A stretch of DNA of 5,219 nucleotides from Rickettsiales bacterium. Lineage in GTDB: Bacteria > Pseudomonadota > Alphaproteobacteria > Rickettsiales > UBA1997. Shown one piece after another: positions 1-5,219 of the stretch. The stretch spans positions 1 through 5,219 of the forward strand of contig CANGNU010000081.1 in NCBI GenBank assembly GCA_947455365.1, written 5' to 3'. Position numbers and translations under genes: made by a program. Below the pieces are notes generated by a model, which did not search any database, had not been told where the DNA came from, and saw nothing but the letters and a program-made list of their open reading frames with translations. Within the stretch, counting starts at the first letter, position 1; every line of letters starts with the position of its first letter.

Positions 1-1
1 A

Positions 2-397
2 AATAATTATAAATATGCGGTGGTGATGGCGCTTGATGAAAAAAATTTTAGCGCCAAGAGAAAAACTCGCACACTGTTTTCGCTCAAACCGCGACGCGTT
101 TTTGTTTTTGGTTATTTATTAGATGATTTAAAAAAACAAATGCACAATGCTAATACTAAAATTATTTTTGCCGATCAAAATGAGTCTGCTGTTGGGCTAG
201 AGCACCGCTGCAGCATTCATCCGCTAGAATATTATTTGCAAGATTCTGCTTTCCGCAAAATTTTCTTGCAAAATTTTCGCTTTCAAGGGCGAATTACTGA
301 ATATAAAAAATCGTCAGAAAAATTATTAAATTCGTTTGATGAATCTGTCGAAAAGCTAGAAATAATGCATGATTACGAGATTTATGTTAGGCGATAA
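2..397 (+). CDS. C-terminal part of an unrecognised protein (5' end outside window)
   Basis: The reading frame is open from the left edge to a TAA at 395-397, giving 131 visible codons. A GTG at 20 and an ATG at 26 could serve as starts, but sense codons continue upstream to base 2, so I treat the gene as cut by the window edge. The visible protein is basic at its beginning (a KRKTRT stretch, then KPRR before the hydrophobic VFVFGYLL) and mixed charged afterwards. It ends in YEIYVRR. There is no signal peptide, membrane helix or catalytic motif that I can name. It lies 17 nt upstream of lnt on the same strand, so it may be the preceding member of the same transcript. It does not resemble the CBS-domain CorC-like protein that often precedes lnt. 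The function is unknown. I am fairly sure it is coding, because the frame is long for this AT-rich DNA and the spacing to lnt is tight. Confidence 0.6.
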   Translation, partial: NNYKYAVVMALDEKNFSAKRKTRTLFSLKPRRVFVFGYLLDDLKKQMHNANTKIIFADQNESAVGLEHRCSIHPLEYYLQDSAFRKIFLQNFRFQGRITEYKKSSEKLLNSFDESVEKLEIMHDYEIYVRR

Positions 398-414
398 TTT
401 TAAAATTTATAAAC

Positions 415-1986
415 ATGTTAAAGAATAAATTTGTAGTTGCTATATTGTCTGGGGCCTTATGTGCCTTGGCTTTTGCGCCATTTTATGTTTTTGTTGCGGC
501 AATATTTTCTTTGTCTTTATTGTTTTTTTTATTAGAAAAAAATTCTGCTGGTGGTGTGAAAACTGCGGCGCAAATTGGCTTCTGCTATGGCTTCGGATAT
601 TTTCTTGCGGGCATTTATTGGATTTCAATTTCACTTTTAGTTGATGCAGAAAAATTTGCGTGGTTGGTGCCATTCGCATTAACTTTAATTCCAGCGGTGT
701 TAGCCCTTTATTTTGCTGGCTTGGCGGCTTGTTATCATTTTGTAAATAAAAAATTTCCGCACTTTGCTAATTATCAAAAAGTGATTATTTTTTCTTTGCT
801 GTGGTTGGTTTTTGAAATGCTGCGCAGCGTTCTGTTTACTGGCTTCCCGTGGAATTTGCTAGGCTATAGTTTAATGTTTAGCAATAGCACAATGCAAGTG
901 GCAAGTGTGTTTAGTGTGTATGGATTAACTTTGTTGGTGGCATTGTTTTGTCTTACTCCGGCGCTGTTTTTCAAGAATATCTCCATTGCTGGCGCTGCTA
1001 GGGGAGATAAAATTTTTGCGACATTGTTAATAATTTTATTTGCTGGAAATTTTATTTTTGGTTATTATCGCCTGCAAAATAAAATTTTAGTTGAAGACTA
1101 TACAAGCAAGCTGCGCTTGGTTCAGGGCAATATTAAGCAAGATTTAAAATGGGATCCTGCGCAAAAATATCGTAATTTTTTGAAGCAGTTTAACATTACA
1201 AATTCTGCCAATAAAGCCGGAGTGAAATTAGTAATCTGGTCAGAAACGGCGGTGCCTTACATTATTGACGACAATGCAGAATTATTGCGACAATTGCAAC
1301 TTGCGGTGCCACAAGATGGGGCGCTAATCACTGGCGCTCTAAGGGCGGAATATGATGGAGCTTCGCGAGTTGCGGTAAAAAATGTGTGGAATTCGGTTTT
1401 TGCAATTGGGCCCAGCTCAATATTGGCGCACTATGACAAGCATCATTTAGTGCCGTTTGGTGAATATATTCCTTTCGCAAAATATCTGCCATTCATTGAA
1501 AAAATTACTGATGGCGCAGTTGGTTTTGGTGAAGGTGAGGGGCCGCAAACCATTATGGCACAAGGCTTTTCTTTTAGTCCATTAGTTTGCTATGAAATTA
1601 TTTTTCCTAATAAAATTATTGATAAAAATAATCGCCCCAATCTTTTAGTGAATGTTACTAACGATGCTTGGTTTGGCTCTAGCACTGGGCCCTATCAACA
1701 TTTTGACATGTCAAAAATGCGCGCGGTAGAATATGGCATTTCGTTGGCAAGGGTTGCTAATACTGGCATTACGGGCTATATCAATCCGTTGGGGCAAGAA
1801 GTGGCACGAATTAATTTGAATGAAACTGGCTTTATTGATGTAAATTTTATCAATAAACTTGACGAGACAATTTTCTCACGCTTTAATTTCTGGCCTTTGG
1901 GCGCTATGATTCTGGCGCTTTTGTTGCTTTTACTAACCAATTTTCATCACAAAAATGCGGGGCATAAAAAAATTCGGCGCGGTTGA
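415..1986 (+). CDS. lnt: apolipoprotein N-acyltransferase
   Basis: Lnt is an inner-membrane enzyme that transfers an acyl chain from phospholipid to the free amino group of the lipidated N-terminal cysteine of apolipoproteins, the last step of lipoprotein maturation. The 523 residues are close to the E. coli length. Residues about 5-217 form a set of hydrophobic helices, with the conserved FPWNLLGYS at 144-152. A nitrilase-fold periplasmic domain follows at about 232-480, and a final helix lies at about 492-509. The catalytic triad is complete: E277 in VIWSETAVP, K342 in DKHHLVPFGEYIP and C392 in PLVCYEIIFPN. The supporting glutamates E350 and E394 and the NDAWFG and RAVEYGISLARVANTGIT blocks are also present. 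The ATG at 415 gives a full-length N-terminus starting with a basic MLKNK and a first helix. No Shine-Dalgarno sequence is visible before it. The last 32 nt overlap the start of the downstream regulator gene. Confidence 0.97.
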   Translation: MLKNKFVVAILSGALCALAFAPFYVFVAAIFSLSLLFFLLEKNSAGGVKTAAQIGFCYGFGYFLAGIYWISISLLVDAEKFAWLVPFALTLIPAVLALYFAGLAACYHFVNKKFPHFANYQKVIIFSLLWLVFEMLRSVLFTGFPWNLLGYSLMFSNSTMQVASVFSVYGLTLLVALFCLTPALFFKNISIAGAARGDKIFATLLIILFAGNFIFGYYRLQNKILVEDYTSKLRLVQGNIKQDLKWDPAQKYRNFLKQFNITNSANKAGVKLVIWSETAVPYIIDDNAELLRQLQLAVPQDGALITGALRAEYDGASRVAVKNVWNSVFAIGPSSILAHYDKHHLVPFGEYIPFAKYLPFIEKITDGAVGFGEGEGPQTIMAQGFSFSPLVCYEIIFPNKIIDKNNRPNLLVNVTNDAWFGSSTGPYQHFDMSKMRAVEYGISLARVANTGITGYINPLGQEVARINLNETGFIDVNFINKLDETIFSRFNFWPLGAMILALLLLLLTNFHHKNAGHKKIRRG

Positions 1987-2389
1987 TTATTTTATTGCCG
2001 TCAAGTTAAAAAAATTTCGTACCGAGCAGGGTTATAGTTTGGAAGAGATGGGAGAGCTTGTCGGAGTAAGCTTTCAGCAAGTGCAGAAATATGAAAAACC
2101 TGAAACCAGAATTGGTGCGGCAAAATTATTTGAGTTTGCTCATGCGCTAAATCAGCCAGTGTCGGCTTTTTTTGATGGGGTGAAGGTGAAGGGAAAATAT
2201 TATGATTTTAAAGTGAAGACTGAAAAACGCCGAGTAAAAGAAAGTGAAGAGGCTAACAAAGACTTGCTGCCATTGATTCGGGCGTTTAATATGATTGAAA
2301 ACAAACAAACCAAAAGGCATATTGTGAATTTGGTTTGTGAAATTGCTGGGCCGTTTTATCGTAAGCGGGTGAAGCATGAATATTCGTAG
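1955..2389 (+). CDS. Xre-family helix-turn-helix transcriptional regulator
   Basis: This is a 144-residue DNA-binding protein with an N-terminal HTH_3/Xre domain at about residues 14-73. The helix-turn-helix lies near residues 28-47, and the recognition helix carries SFQQVQKYE, followed by RIGAAKLFEFAHAL and the domain end PVSAFFDG. This pattern matches the short Xre regulators I know from alphaproteobacteria. A charged linker (about 80-100, rich in K, R and E) leads to a C-terminal helical segment (about 103-131), LIRAFNMIEN then HIVNLVCEIAG, which that family usually has. The ATG at 1955 lies inside the lnt end, a 32-nt overlap. No later ATG, GTG or TTG precedes the HTH core, so I keep this start, and translation may be coupled to lnt. 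In several alphaproteobacteria I recall the same lnt-regulator pair followed by metK, whereas here tyrS follows. The target genes are unknown. Confidence 0.9.
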   Translation: MRGIKKFGAVDYFIAVKLKKFRTEQGYSLEEMGELVGVSFQQVQKYEKPETRIGAAKLFEFAHALNQPVSAFFDGVKVKGKYYDFKVKTEKRRVKESEEANKDLLPLIRAFNMIENKQTKRHIVNLVCEIAGPFYRKRVKHEYS

Positions 2390-2422
2390 AATAATTTTGG
2401 TTTAATTAATTTTTTTTGACAG

Positions 2423-3739
2423 ATGGATTCTAAATTTTCTCCTCAATCGTCTTTTTTACAAGAGCTGCAAAGCCGCGGATTTATTGCGCAGATGACGCAT
2501 GCAGATGAATTGGATAAGTTGATGGCGCAAGAAAAAATTGCCGCTTACATTGGTTTTGATTGCACTGCGGAATCTTTGCATGTTGGCAGTTTGATTCAAA
2601 TTATGATGCTGCGACTGCTACAAAAACATGGGCACAAGCCAATTGCTTTGCTTGGTGGTGGCACGACAAAAATTGGCGACCCAAGTGGCAAAGATGAGTC
2701 GCGGCAAATTTTGACTGAAGAAAAAATTGCGCAGAATTTGAGTGGGATAAAAAATACTTTGGCGCAGTTTATTGATTTTGCTGATGATTCTGGTAGCGCG
2801 TCAAATAAGGCTGCGGCGCTGATGGTGAATAATGATGATTGGCTGAAAAAATTGAATTATATTGAGTTTTTGCGTGATGTTGGCAAGCATTTTTCGGTGA
2901 ATAGAATGTTGTCGTTTGATTCGGTGAAGCTTAGGCTAGAGCGCGATCAGCCGCTTTCGTTTTTGGAATTTAACTACATGATTTTGCAGGCTTATGATTT
3001 TTATGAGCTGAATAAGCAACATGGTTGCCGCCTACAGATTGGCGGCTCGGACCAGTGGGGGAATATTGTGAATGGGGTAGAGTTGACGCGGAGAATTGCT
3101 GCATCAGATTCTTTTATGCCATCTGTTTTGCAAGGATTTTCAAGTTTTGAGGATAGGTTGGCGGCAAGAGCTGTCTTCGGCCTCACATCGCCACTTCTCA
3201 CCACCGCCGATGGCAAAAAAATGGGCAAAACCGCTGACGGCGCGGTCTGGCTCAGCTCTAAGCTTCTCAGTCCATTCGACTATTTCCAATATTTCCGCAA
3301 CACCCATGACGGTGATGTTGTAAAATTCCTCAAACTATTCACCGATCTTTCGCTTGCAGAAATTTCTGAACTTGAAAAACTCAAAGACCAAGAAATCAAC
3401 CGCGCCAAAGAAATCCTCGCTTTCGAAACCACAAAAGTTTGCCACGGCGAAAAATCCGCGCAAGAAGCTTTGCAAAAAGCCCGCGAAATTTTCATCTCAA
3501 AAAATTCCACCGCTTACGAAGAAAAAGAAATTGCAATTGGCGAGGGAAAAAAACTCATTGAAATTATCAAAGAAATTGGCGCCGTAGAATCAAACGCCGA
3601 AGCTAAGAGATTAATTGAAGGCAGGGGTGTTAAAATCAATGACCAAGCGGTCGCAGACATTGGTCATTTTATCAAAGATGCGCAAGAATTTAATTTGTCA
3701 GTGGGGAAGAAAAAGTTTTTTAGAATTATCGCAAAATAA
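2423..3739 (+). CDS. tyrS: tyrosyl-tRNA synthetase (tyrosine--tRNA ligase)
   Basis: This class I aminoacyl-tRNA synthetase joins tyrosine to tRNA-Tyr in the cytoplasm using ATP. The 438 residues carry the family landmarks in order: YIGFDCT at 42-48, the HIGH-type motif HVGS at 53-56, GGGTTKIGDPSGKDE at 78-92, FNYMILQAYDF at 183-193, GGSDQWGNIV at 207-216, the KMSKS-type loop KMGKT at 266-270, and an S4 RNA-binding domain at about 376-436 (AKRLIEGRGVKIN, ending VGKKKFFRI). The fourth HIGH position is Ser, as I remember for rickettsial TyrRS. Two things are odd. Between ELTRR (220-224) and FGLTSP (252-257) there are about 20 more residues than I recall in homologues. In addition, codon use changes abruptly for residues about 251-370 and then reverts. 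The ATG at 2423 starts 33 nt after the regulator stop. It has no clear ribosome-binding site, but the protein begins where relatives do. Confidence 0.97.
   Translation: MDSKFSPQSSFLQELQSRGFIAQMTHADELDKLMAQEKIAAYIGFDCTAESLHVGSLIQIMMLRLLQKHGHKPIALLGGGTTKIGDPSGKDESRQILTEEKIAQNLSGIKNTLAQFIDFADDSGSASNKAAALMVNNDDWLKKLNYIEFLRDVGKHFSVNRMLSFDSVKLRLERDQPLSFLEFNYMILQAYDFYELNKQHGCRLQIGGSDQWGNIVNGVELTRRIAASDSFMPSVLQGFSSFEDRLAARAVFGLTSPLLTTADGKKMGKTADGAVWLSSKLLSPFDYFQYFRNTHDGDVVKFLKLFTDLSLAEISELEKLKDQEINRAKEILAFETTKVCHGEKSAQEALQKAREIFISKNSTAYEEKEIAIGEGKKLIEIIKEIGAVESNAEAKRLIEGRGVKINDQAVADIGHFIKDAQEFNLSVGKKKFFRIIAK
3098..3163 (+). other. apparent insertion of about 20 residues in TyrRS catalytic domain
   Basis: These bases encode about residues 226-247 of TyrRS (ASDSFMPSV, LQGF, SSFEDRLA). 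They lie between the GGSDQWGN tyrosine-binding block and the FGLTSPLLTTADG stretch that leads to KMGKT. From memory, bacterial and rickettsial TyrRS join ELTRR-type and FGLTTP-type segments with only about five or six residues. The insert keeps the frame and contains no stop. Its codons are of the upstream type (TTT for Phe, TTG for Leu). The exact edges depend on an alignment I cannot run. Confidence 0.5.
3173..3540 (+). other. compositionally distinct block inside tyrS
   Basis: Within tyrS, all 15 Phe codons before this block are TTT, all 8 inside it are TTC, and all 4 after it are TTT. Thr codons go from none of 7 ACC upstream to 7 of 9 ACC inside. My hand counts on the + strand are 184 G to 100 C for 2521-3180, 61 G to 101 C for 3181-3540, and 45 G to 25 C for 3541-3720. 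The left edge is sharp, near 3170. The right edge is softer, somewhere in 3540-3600. The protein frame and conserved residues continue without a break. The best inference is that the block was acquired by homologous recombination from a differently composed tyrS. Confidence 0.6.
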
Positions 3740-3758
3740 TTTTTCACATCTCAAGAAA

Positions 3759-3843
3759 GAAAAAACCCTTGCCCGATATATTTCGAACCGAGTTCGGCCA
3801 GCCGCTGTCTGAGGGGCGAAGTATATCGGGCAAGGGTTTTTTC
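3759..3843. repeat. GC-rich palindromic element with 27-bp arms
   Basis: The left arm at 3759-3785 pairs with the right arm at 3817-3843. There are 22 perfect pairs (3759-3780 with 3822-3843), then one G-T wobble (3781/3821), then four more pairs (3782-3785 with 3817-3820). The 31-nt middle contains its own small hairpin, CGAAC-CGA-GTTCG, at 3784-3796, which competes with the last pairs of the outer stem. The core at 3766-3836 has 42 G or C of 71 bases, clearly above the AT-rich surroundings. It sits in the 132-bp gap between two convergent genes. Its size, the GC contrast and the structured loop resemble dispersed palindromic repeats (for example the rickettsial palindromic elements) more than a minimal terminator. 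Only one copy is in the window, so mobility cannot be shown here. Confidence 0.85.
3760..3842. terminator. probable bidirectional intrinsic terminator
   Basis: The palindrome is bounded by AAAAAACCC on the left and GGGTTTTTT on the right. A transcript from either side therefore ends in a stable G/C-rich stem followed by a U run of six. It lies 20 nt after the tyrS stop and 29 nt after the stop of the convergent lipoprotein gene, where a shared two-way terminator is expected. The stem (27 bp) and loop (31 nt) are much larger than usual, so termination may be a secondary role of the repeat. Confidence 0.7.
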
Positions 3844-3871
3844 GAGGACAAGATTTAAAGTTTTAGCTTTA

Positions 3872-4528
3872 TTATTTAGGCGAATCAATCGTAGCCACAG
3901 CGCCATCCTTCTGCTTTGCAATATCAACACCAGCCGCCGCACTAGTTTTTGGCAGCTCAACTTCCTTTTGTTCAGAAGTGGGAATTTTCTGCTCAGAATT
4001 GCGCAAATCAAGCACTGGTTTTGCCGCCGTTGCTGGCGTCGCAGAATCTTTGTCGCCATCATTGCCAACGCTTGATTTTACTGGTGCCACAACTTTTTTT
4101 TCATCATCTTCCATAATCACCGCAATATTCAATTTATCTTTAAAATAATCGCCAATTGGTTCAAGAAAAACCCCGCATTGATTGCCATACCAGTTAATTA
4201 GCTTAATTTTATTGTTTTGAGTTTCGACGGTCAAATTACAATAAAGTGTTGTGCTGCCACCACCAAACAGCGTGCTAACGCCTACAGAGCGGCTGTTCTG
4301 CCACAAATAATATTTATATTTATCAATTACAATTGAATTATTTGGCGCACCAATTGCATGAATCATGTTAATAACATGAACATTCTGCGCCCCTTCTACT
4401 GTAGTGCTACCAGTAATAAATTTGGTTACGCCGTTACTTTTTTCATGACTGCCTCCAGAAAAAGTGCAAGAGGTAATGCCTAGAGCCAGTAAGGTTGTTA
4501 GTAGAATGTATTTGAAATTAATGCGCAT
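3872..4528 (-). CDS. predicted outer-membrane lipoprotein of unknown function
   Basis: The 218-residue product starts with a lipoprotein signal peptide: a basic MRINFK, a hydrophobic stretch YILLTTLLALG, and the lipobox ITSC with C21 as the predicted lipidated residue. Thr follows the Cys rather than Asp, so by the Lol rule outer-membrane sorting is likely. Residues about 36-135 form one small domain containing INMIHAIGAPNN, YKYYLWQ and LYCNLTVETQNNKIKLINWYGNQCG. Cys97 and Cys118 could form a disulfide. The pattern of an AIGAPNN turn followed by strands is loosely like SmpA/BamE-type small lipoproteins, but I cannot assign a family. Residues about 143-218 are rich in A, K, E, P and S and look disordered. 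The gene is 49 nt downstream of rpe on the same strand, so it may be co-transcribed, and it converges on tyrS. No Shine-Dalgarno is visible before the ATG. Its maturation would need the pathway that includes the Lnt encoded nearby. Confidence 0.85.
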   Translation of the reverse strand: MRINFKYILLTTLLALGITSCTFSGGSHEKSNGVTKFITGSTTVEGAQNVHVINMIHAIGAPNNSIVIDKYKYYLWQNSRSVGVSTLFGGGSTTLYCNLTVETQNNKIKLINWYGNQCGVFLEPIGDYFKDKLNIAVIMEDDEKKVVAPVKSSVGNDGDKDSATPATAAKPVLDLRNSEQKIPTSEQKEVELPKTSAAAGVDIAKQKDGAVATIDSPK

Positions 4529-4537
4529 AAAATGTTG

Positions 4538-4554
4538 AATTTTTAAACTAGAAA
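4538..4554. repeat. 17-bp direct repeat, copy near lipoprotein start
   Basis: The sequence AATTTTTAAACTAGAAA is identical to the copy at 4581-4597, with a 43-bp period. This copy lies in the short gap between rpe and the lipoprotein gene, with its right end toward rpe. On the - strand it ends 9 nt before the lipoprotein ATG. Similarity continues weakly past the repeat on the - strand (TAACTTTTT against CAACATTTT). It looks like a small duplication of the rpe 3' end. Confidence 0.7.
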
Positions 4555-4577
4555 GTTAGATTTTCATAACCAAAAAG

Positions 4578-5219
4578 TTAAATTTTTAAACTAGAAATTG
4601 CCTTTTTATAATCGCCGCTGCCAAAAATGTAAGAGCCAGAAACTAGAACATTGGCCCCAGCTGCAACCACTTGGCGCGCTGTTTCAGGGTTAATTCCGCC
4701 ATCAACTTCTAAGTCAATTTTGCGGCCACTTTTTAAAATTTTCTCACGAATTTTTTCAATTTTAGAAAGTTGTGATGACAAAAACTTTTGCCCACCAAAG
4801 CCCGGATTTACTGTCATGACAAGAATTAGATCAACTTTATCCATCACATAATCTAAAACATTTTCAGAAGTTGAAGGCACCAAAGAAACGCCAGCTTTTT
4901 TGCCAAAAGATTTTATTAACGATAGGCTGCGATCAAGGTGGGTTGTGGCTTCAGAGTGTATTGTAATAATATCTGCACCAGCATCAGCAAAGTTTTTAAC
5001 ATGATTATCGGGGTTATTAATCATTAAATGCACATCAAAAGGCAAGTTAGACGAGCCTCGCAGCGCTTTCACCACTTCATTGCCAATGGTAATATTTGGC
5101 ACAAATGAACCGTCCATCACATCAATATGAATATAGTCTGCACCTGCGCCAGTAATGGCTTGAAGCTCGTCTCCAAGCTTAGCAAAATTGGCCGAAAGAA
5201 TTGAAGGAGAAATTTTAAT
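4578..5219 (-). CDS. rpe: ribulose-phosphate 3-epimerase (N-terminal few residues outside window)
   Basis: Rpe interconverts D-ribulose 5-phosphate and D-xylulose 5-phosphate in the pentose phosphate pathway, as a cytoplasmic metal-dependent TIM barrel. The frame stays open to the right edge. Upstream of the internal GTG-ATG at 5120-5115 it encodes ISPSILSANFAKLGDEL and GAGADYIHID, so the gene does not start there and the window shows 213 residues, lacking only the first few. In visible numbering, the metal ligands are H31 and D33 (IHIDVMDG), H64 (FDVHLM) and D173 (LEVDGGINP). The phosphate-binding and flexible-loop motif MTVNPGFGGQKF and the late LVSGSYIFG are present, and D33 and D173 are the expected acid-base pair. 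It ends normally at DYKKAISSLKI, with its stop at 4578. It is followed after 49 nt by the lipoprotein gene on the same strand. Confidence 0.97.
   Translation of the reverse strand: MKISPSILSANFAKLGDELQAITGAGADYIHIDVMDGSFVPNITIGNEVVKALRGSSNLPFDVHLMINNPDNHVKNFADAGADIITIHSEATTHLDRSLSLIKSFGKKAGVSLVPSTSENVLDYVMDKVDLILVMTVNPGFGGQKFLSSQLSKIEKIREKILKSGRKIDLEVDGGINPETARQVVAAGANVLVSGSYIFGSGDYKKAISSLKI
4581..4597. repeat. 17-bp direct repeat, copy at rpe 3' end
   Basis: This is the partner of the repeat at 4538-4554. It encodes the last five residues of Rpe (SSLKI) plus part of the Ile codon before them, immediately before the TAA stop. As the coding copy, it is the likelier parent of the intergenic one. 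Confidence 0.7.

Noticed and set aside
255..278. Short direct repeat GCAAAATTTTC, two copies 13 bp apart
   Set aside because: It is an 11-mer of A/T-rich sequence within a coding region, encoding part of KIFLQNF. It is easily explained by chance in this composition.
2416..2421. Perfect TTGACA just before the tyrS ATG, a possible -35 box
   Set aside because: At 16-18 nt spacing the bases are CTCCTC-like, with no -10 box. The nearest AT-rich hexamer is only about 9 nt away and inside tyrS. The hexamer is probably chance after a T run.
3096..3323. Alternative + strand frame across the tyrS codon-switch block, a possible sign that the switch is a frameshift
   Set aside because: The tyrS frame itself keeps FGLTSP, KMGKT and the S4 domain without a break, so no frameshift is needed and the alternative frame is a shadow.
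3615..3812. 65-codon + strand frame running out of tyrS into the palindrome
   Set aside because: Most of it lies inside the tyrS S4 domain in another frame, and it ends within the palindrome. There is no protein-like feature or ribosome-binding site.
3751..4068. 105-codon - strand reading frame covering the palindrome
   Set aside because: It overlaps the well-supported lipoprotein gene on the same strand in another frame, and its length comes from the GC-rich palindrome and the Ala/Pro-coding tail. I treat it as a shadow.
5115..5120. GTG-ATG pair as the start of a short Rpe
   Set aside because: The frame continues upstream with the conserved ISPSILSANF and IHID segments, including two metal ligands, so these codons are internal.

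Overview
The window looks like an AT-rich alphaproteobacterial chromosome segment, possibly from a Rickettsiales- or Holosporales-like lineage. That placement is an inference. It rests on low GC, on a TyrRS of the type I remember from rickettsiae and other alphaproteobacteria (HVGS and KMGKT signatures), and on an Xre regulator with the SFQQVQKYE helix directly after lnt, a pairing I recall from alphaproteobacteria. There is no phage, transposase, CRISPR or RNA gene.

Layout: bases 2-397 hold the C-terminal part of an unrecognised protein on the + strand. Then come three + strand genes in close order: lnt (apolipoprotein N-acyltransferase), an Xre-family regulator whose start overlaps the lnt end by 32 nt, and tyrS (tyrosyl-tRNA synthetase) 33 nt further on. 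A 132-bp convergent gap (3740-3871) holds a long GC-rich palindrome, 85 bp overall with 27-bp arms. On the - strand, read from the right edge, come rpe (ribulose-phosphate 3-epimerase, lacking only its first few codons) and, 49 nt downstream, a secreted lipoprotein. All gaps between genes are under 300 bp.

The genes are mostly housekeeping. Lnt completes maturation of bacterial lipoproteins, and the lipoprotein encoded here is a plausible substrate of that pathway. TyrRS serves translation and Rpe the pentose phosphate pathway.

I do not see a new multi-gene system. The two observations most worth following are: (1) tyrS is a compositional mosaic, with an internal block at about 3173-3540 that switches completely from TTT to TTC for Phe and from G-rich to C-rich, directly after an apparent insertion of about 20 residues in the protein; and (2) the palindrome between tyrS and the lipoprotein gene, which looks like a dispersed palindromic repeat that also acts as a two-way terminator.
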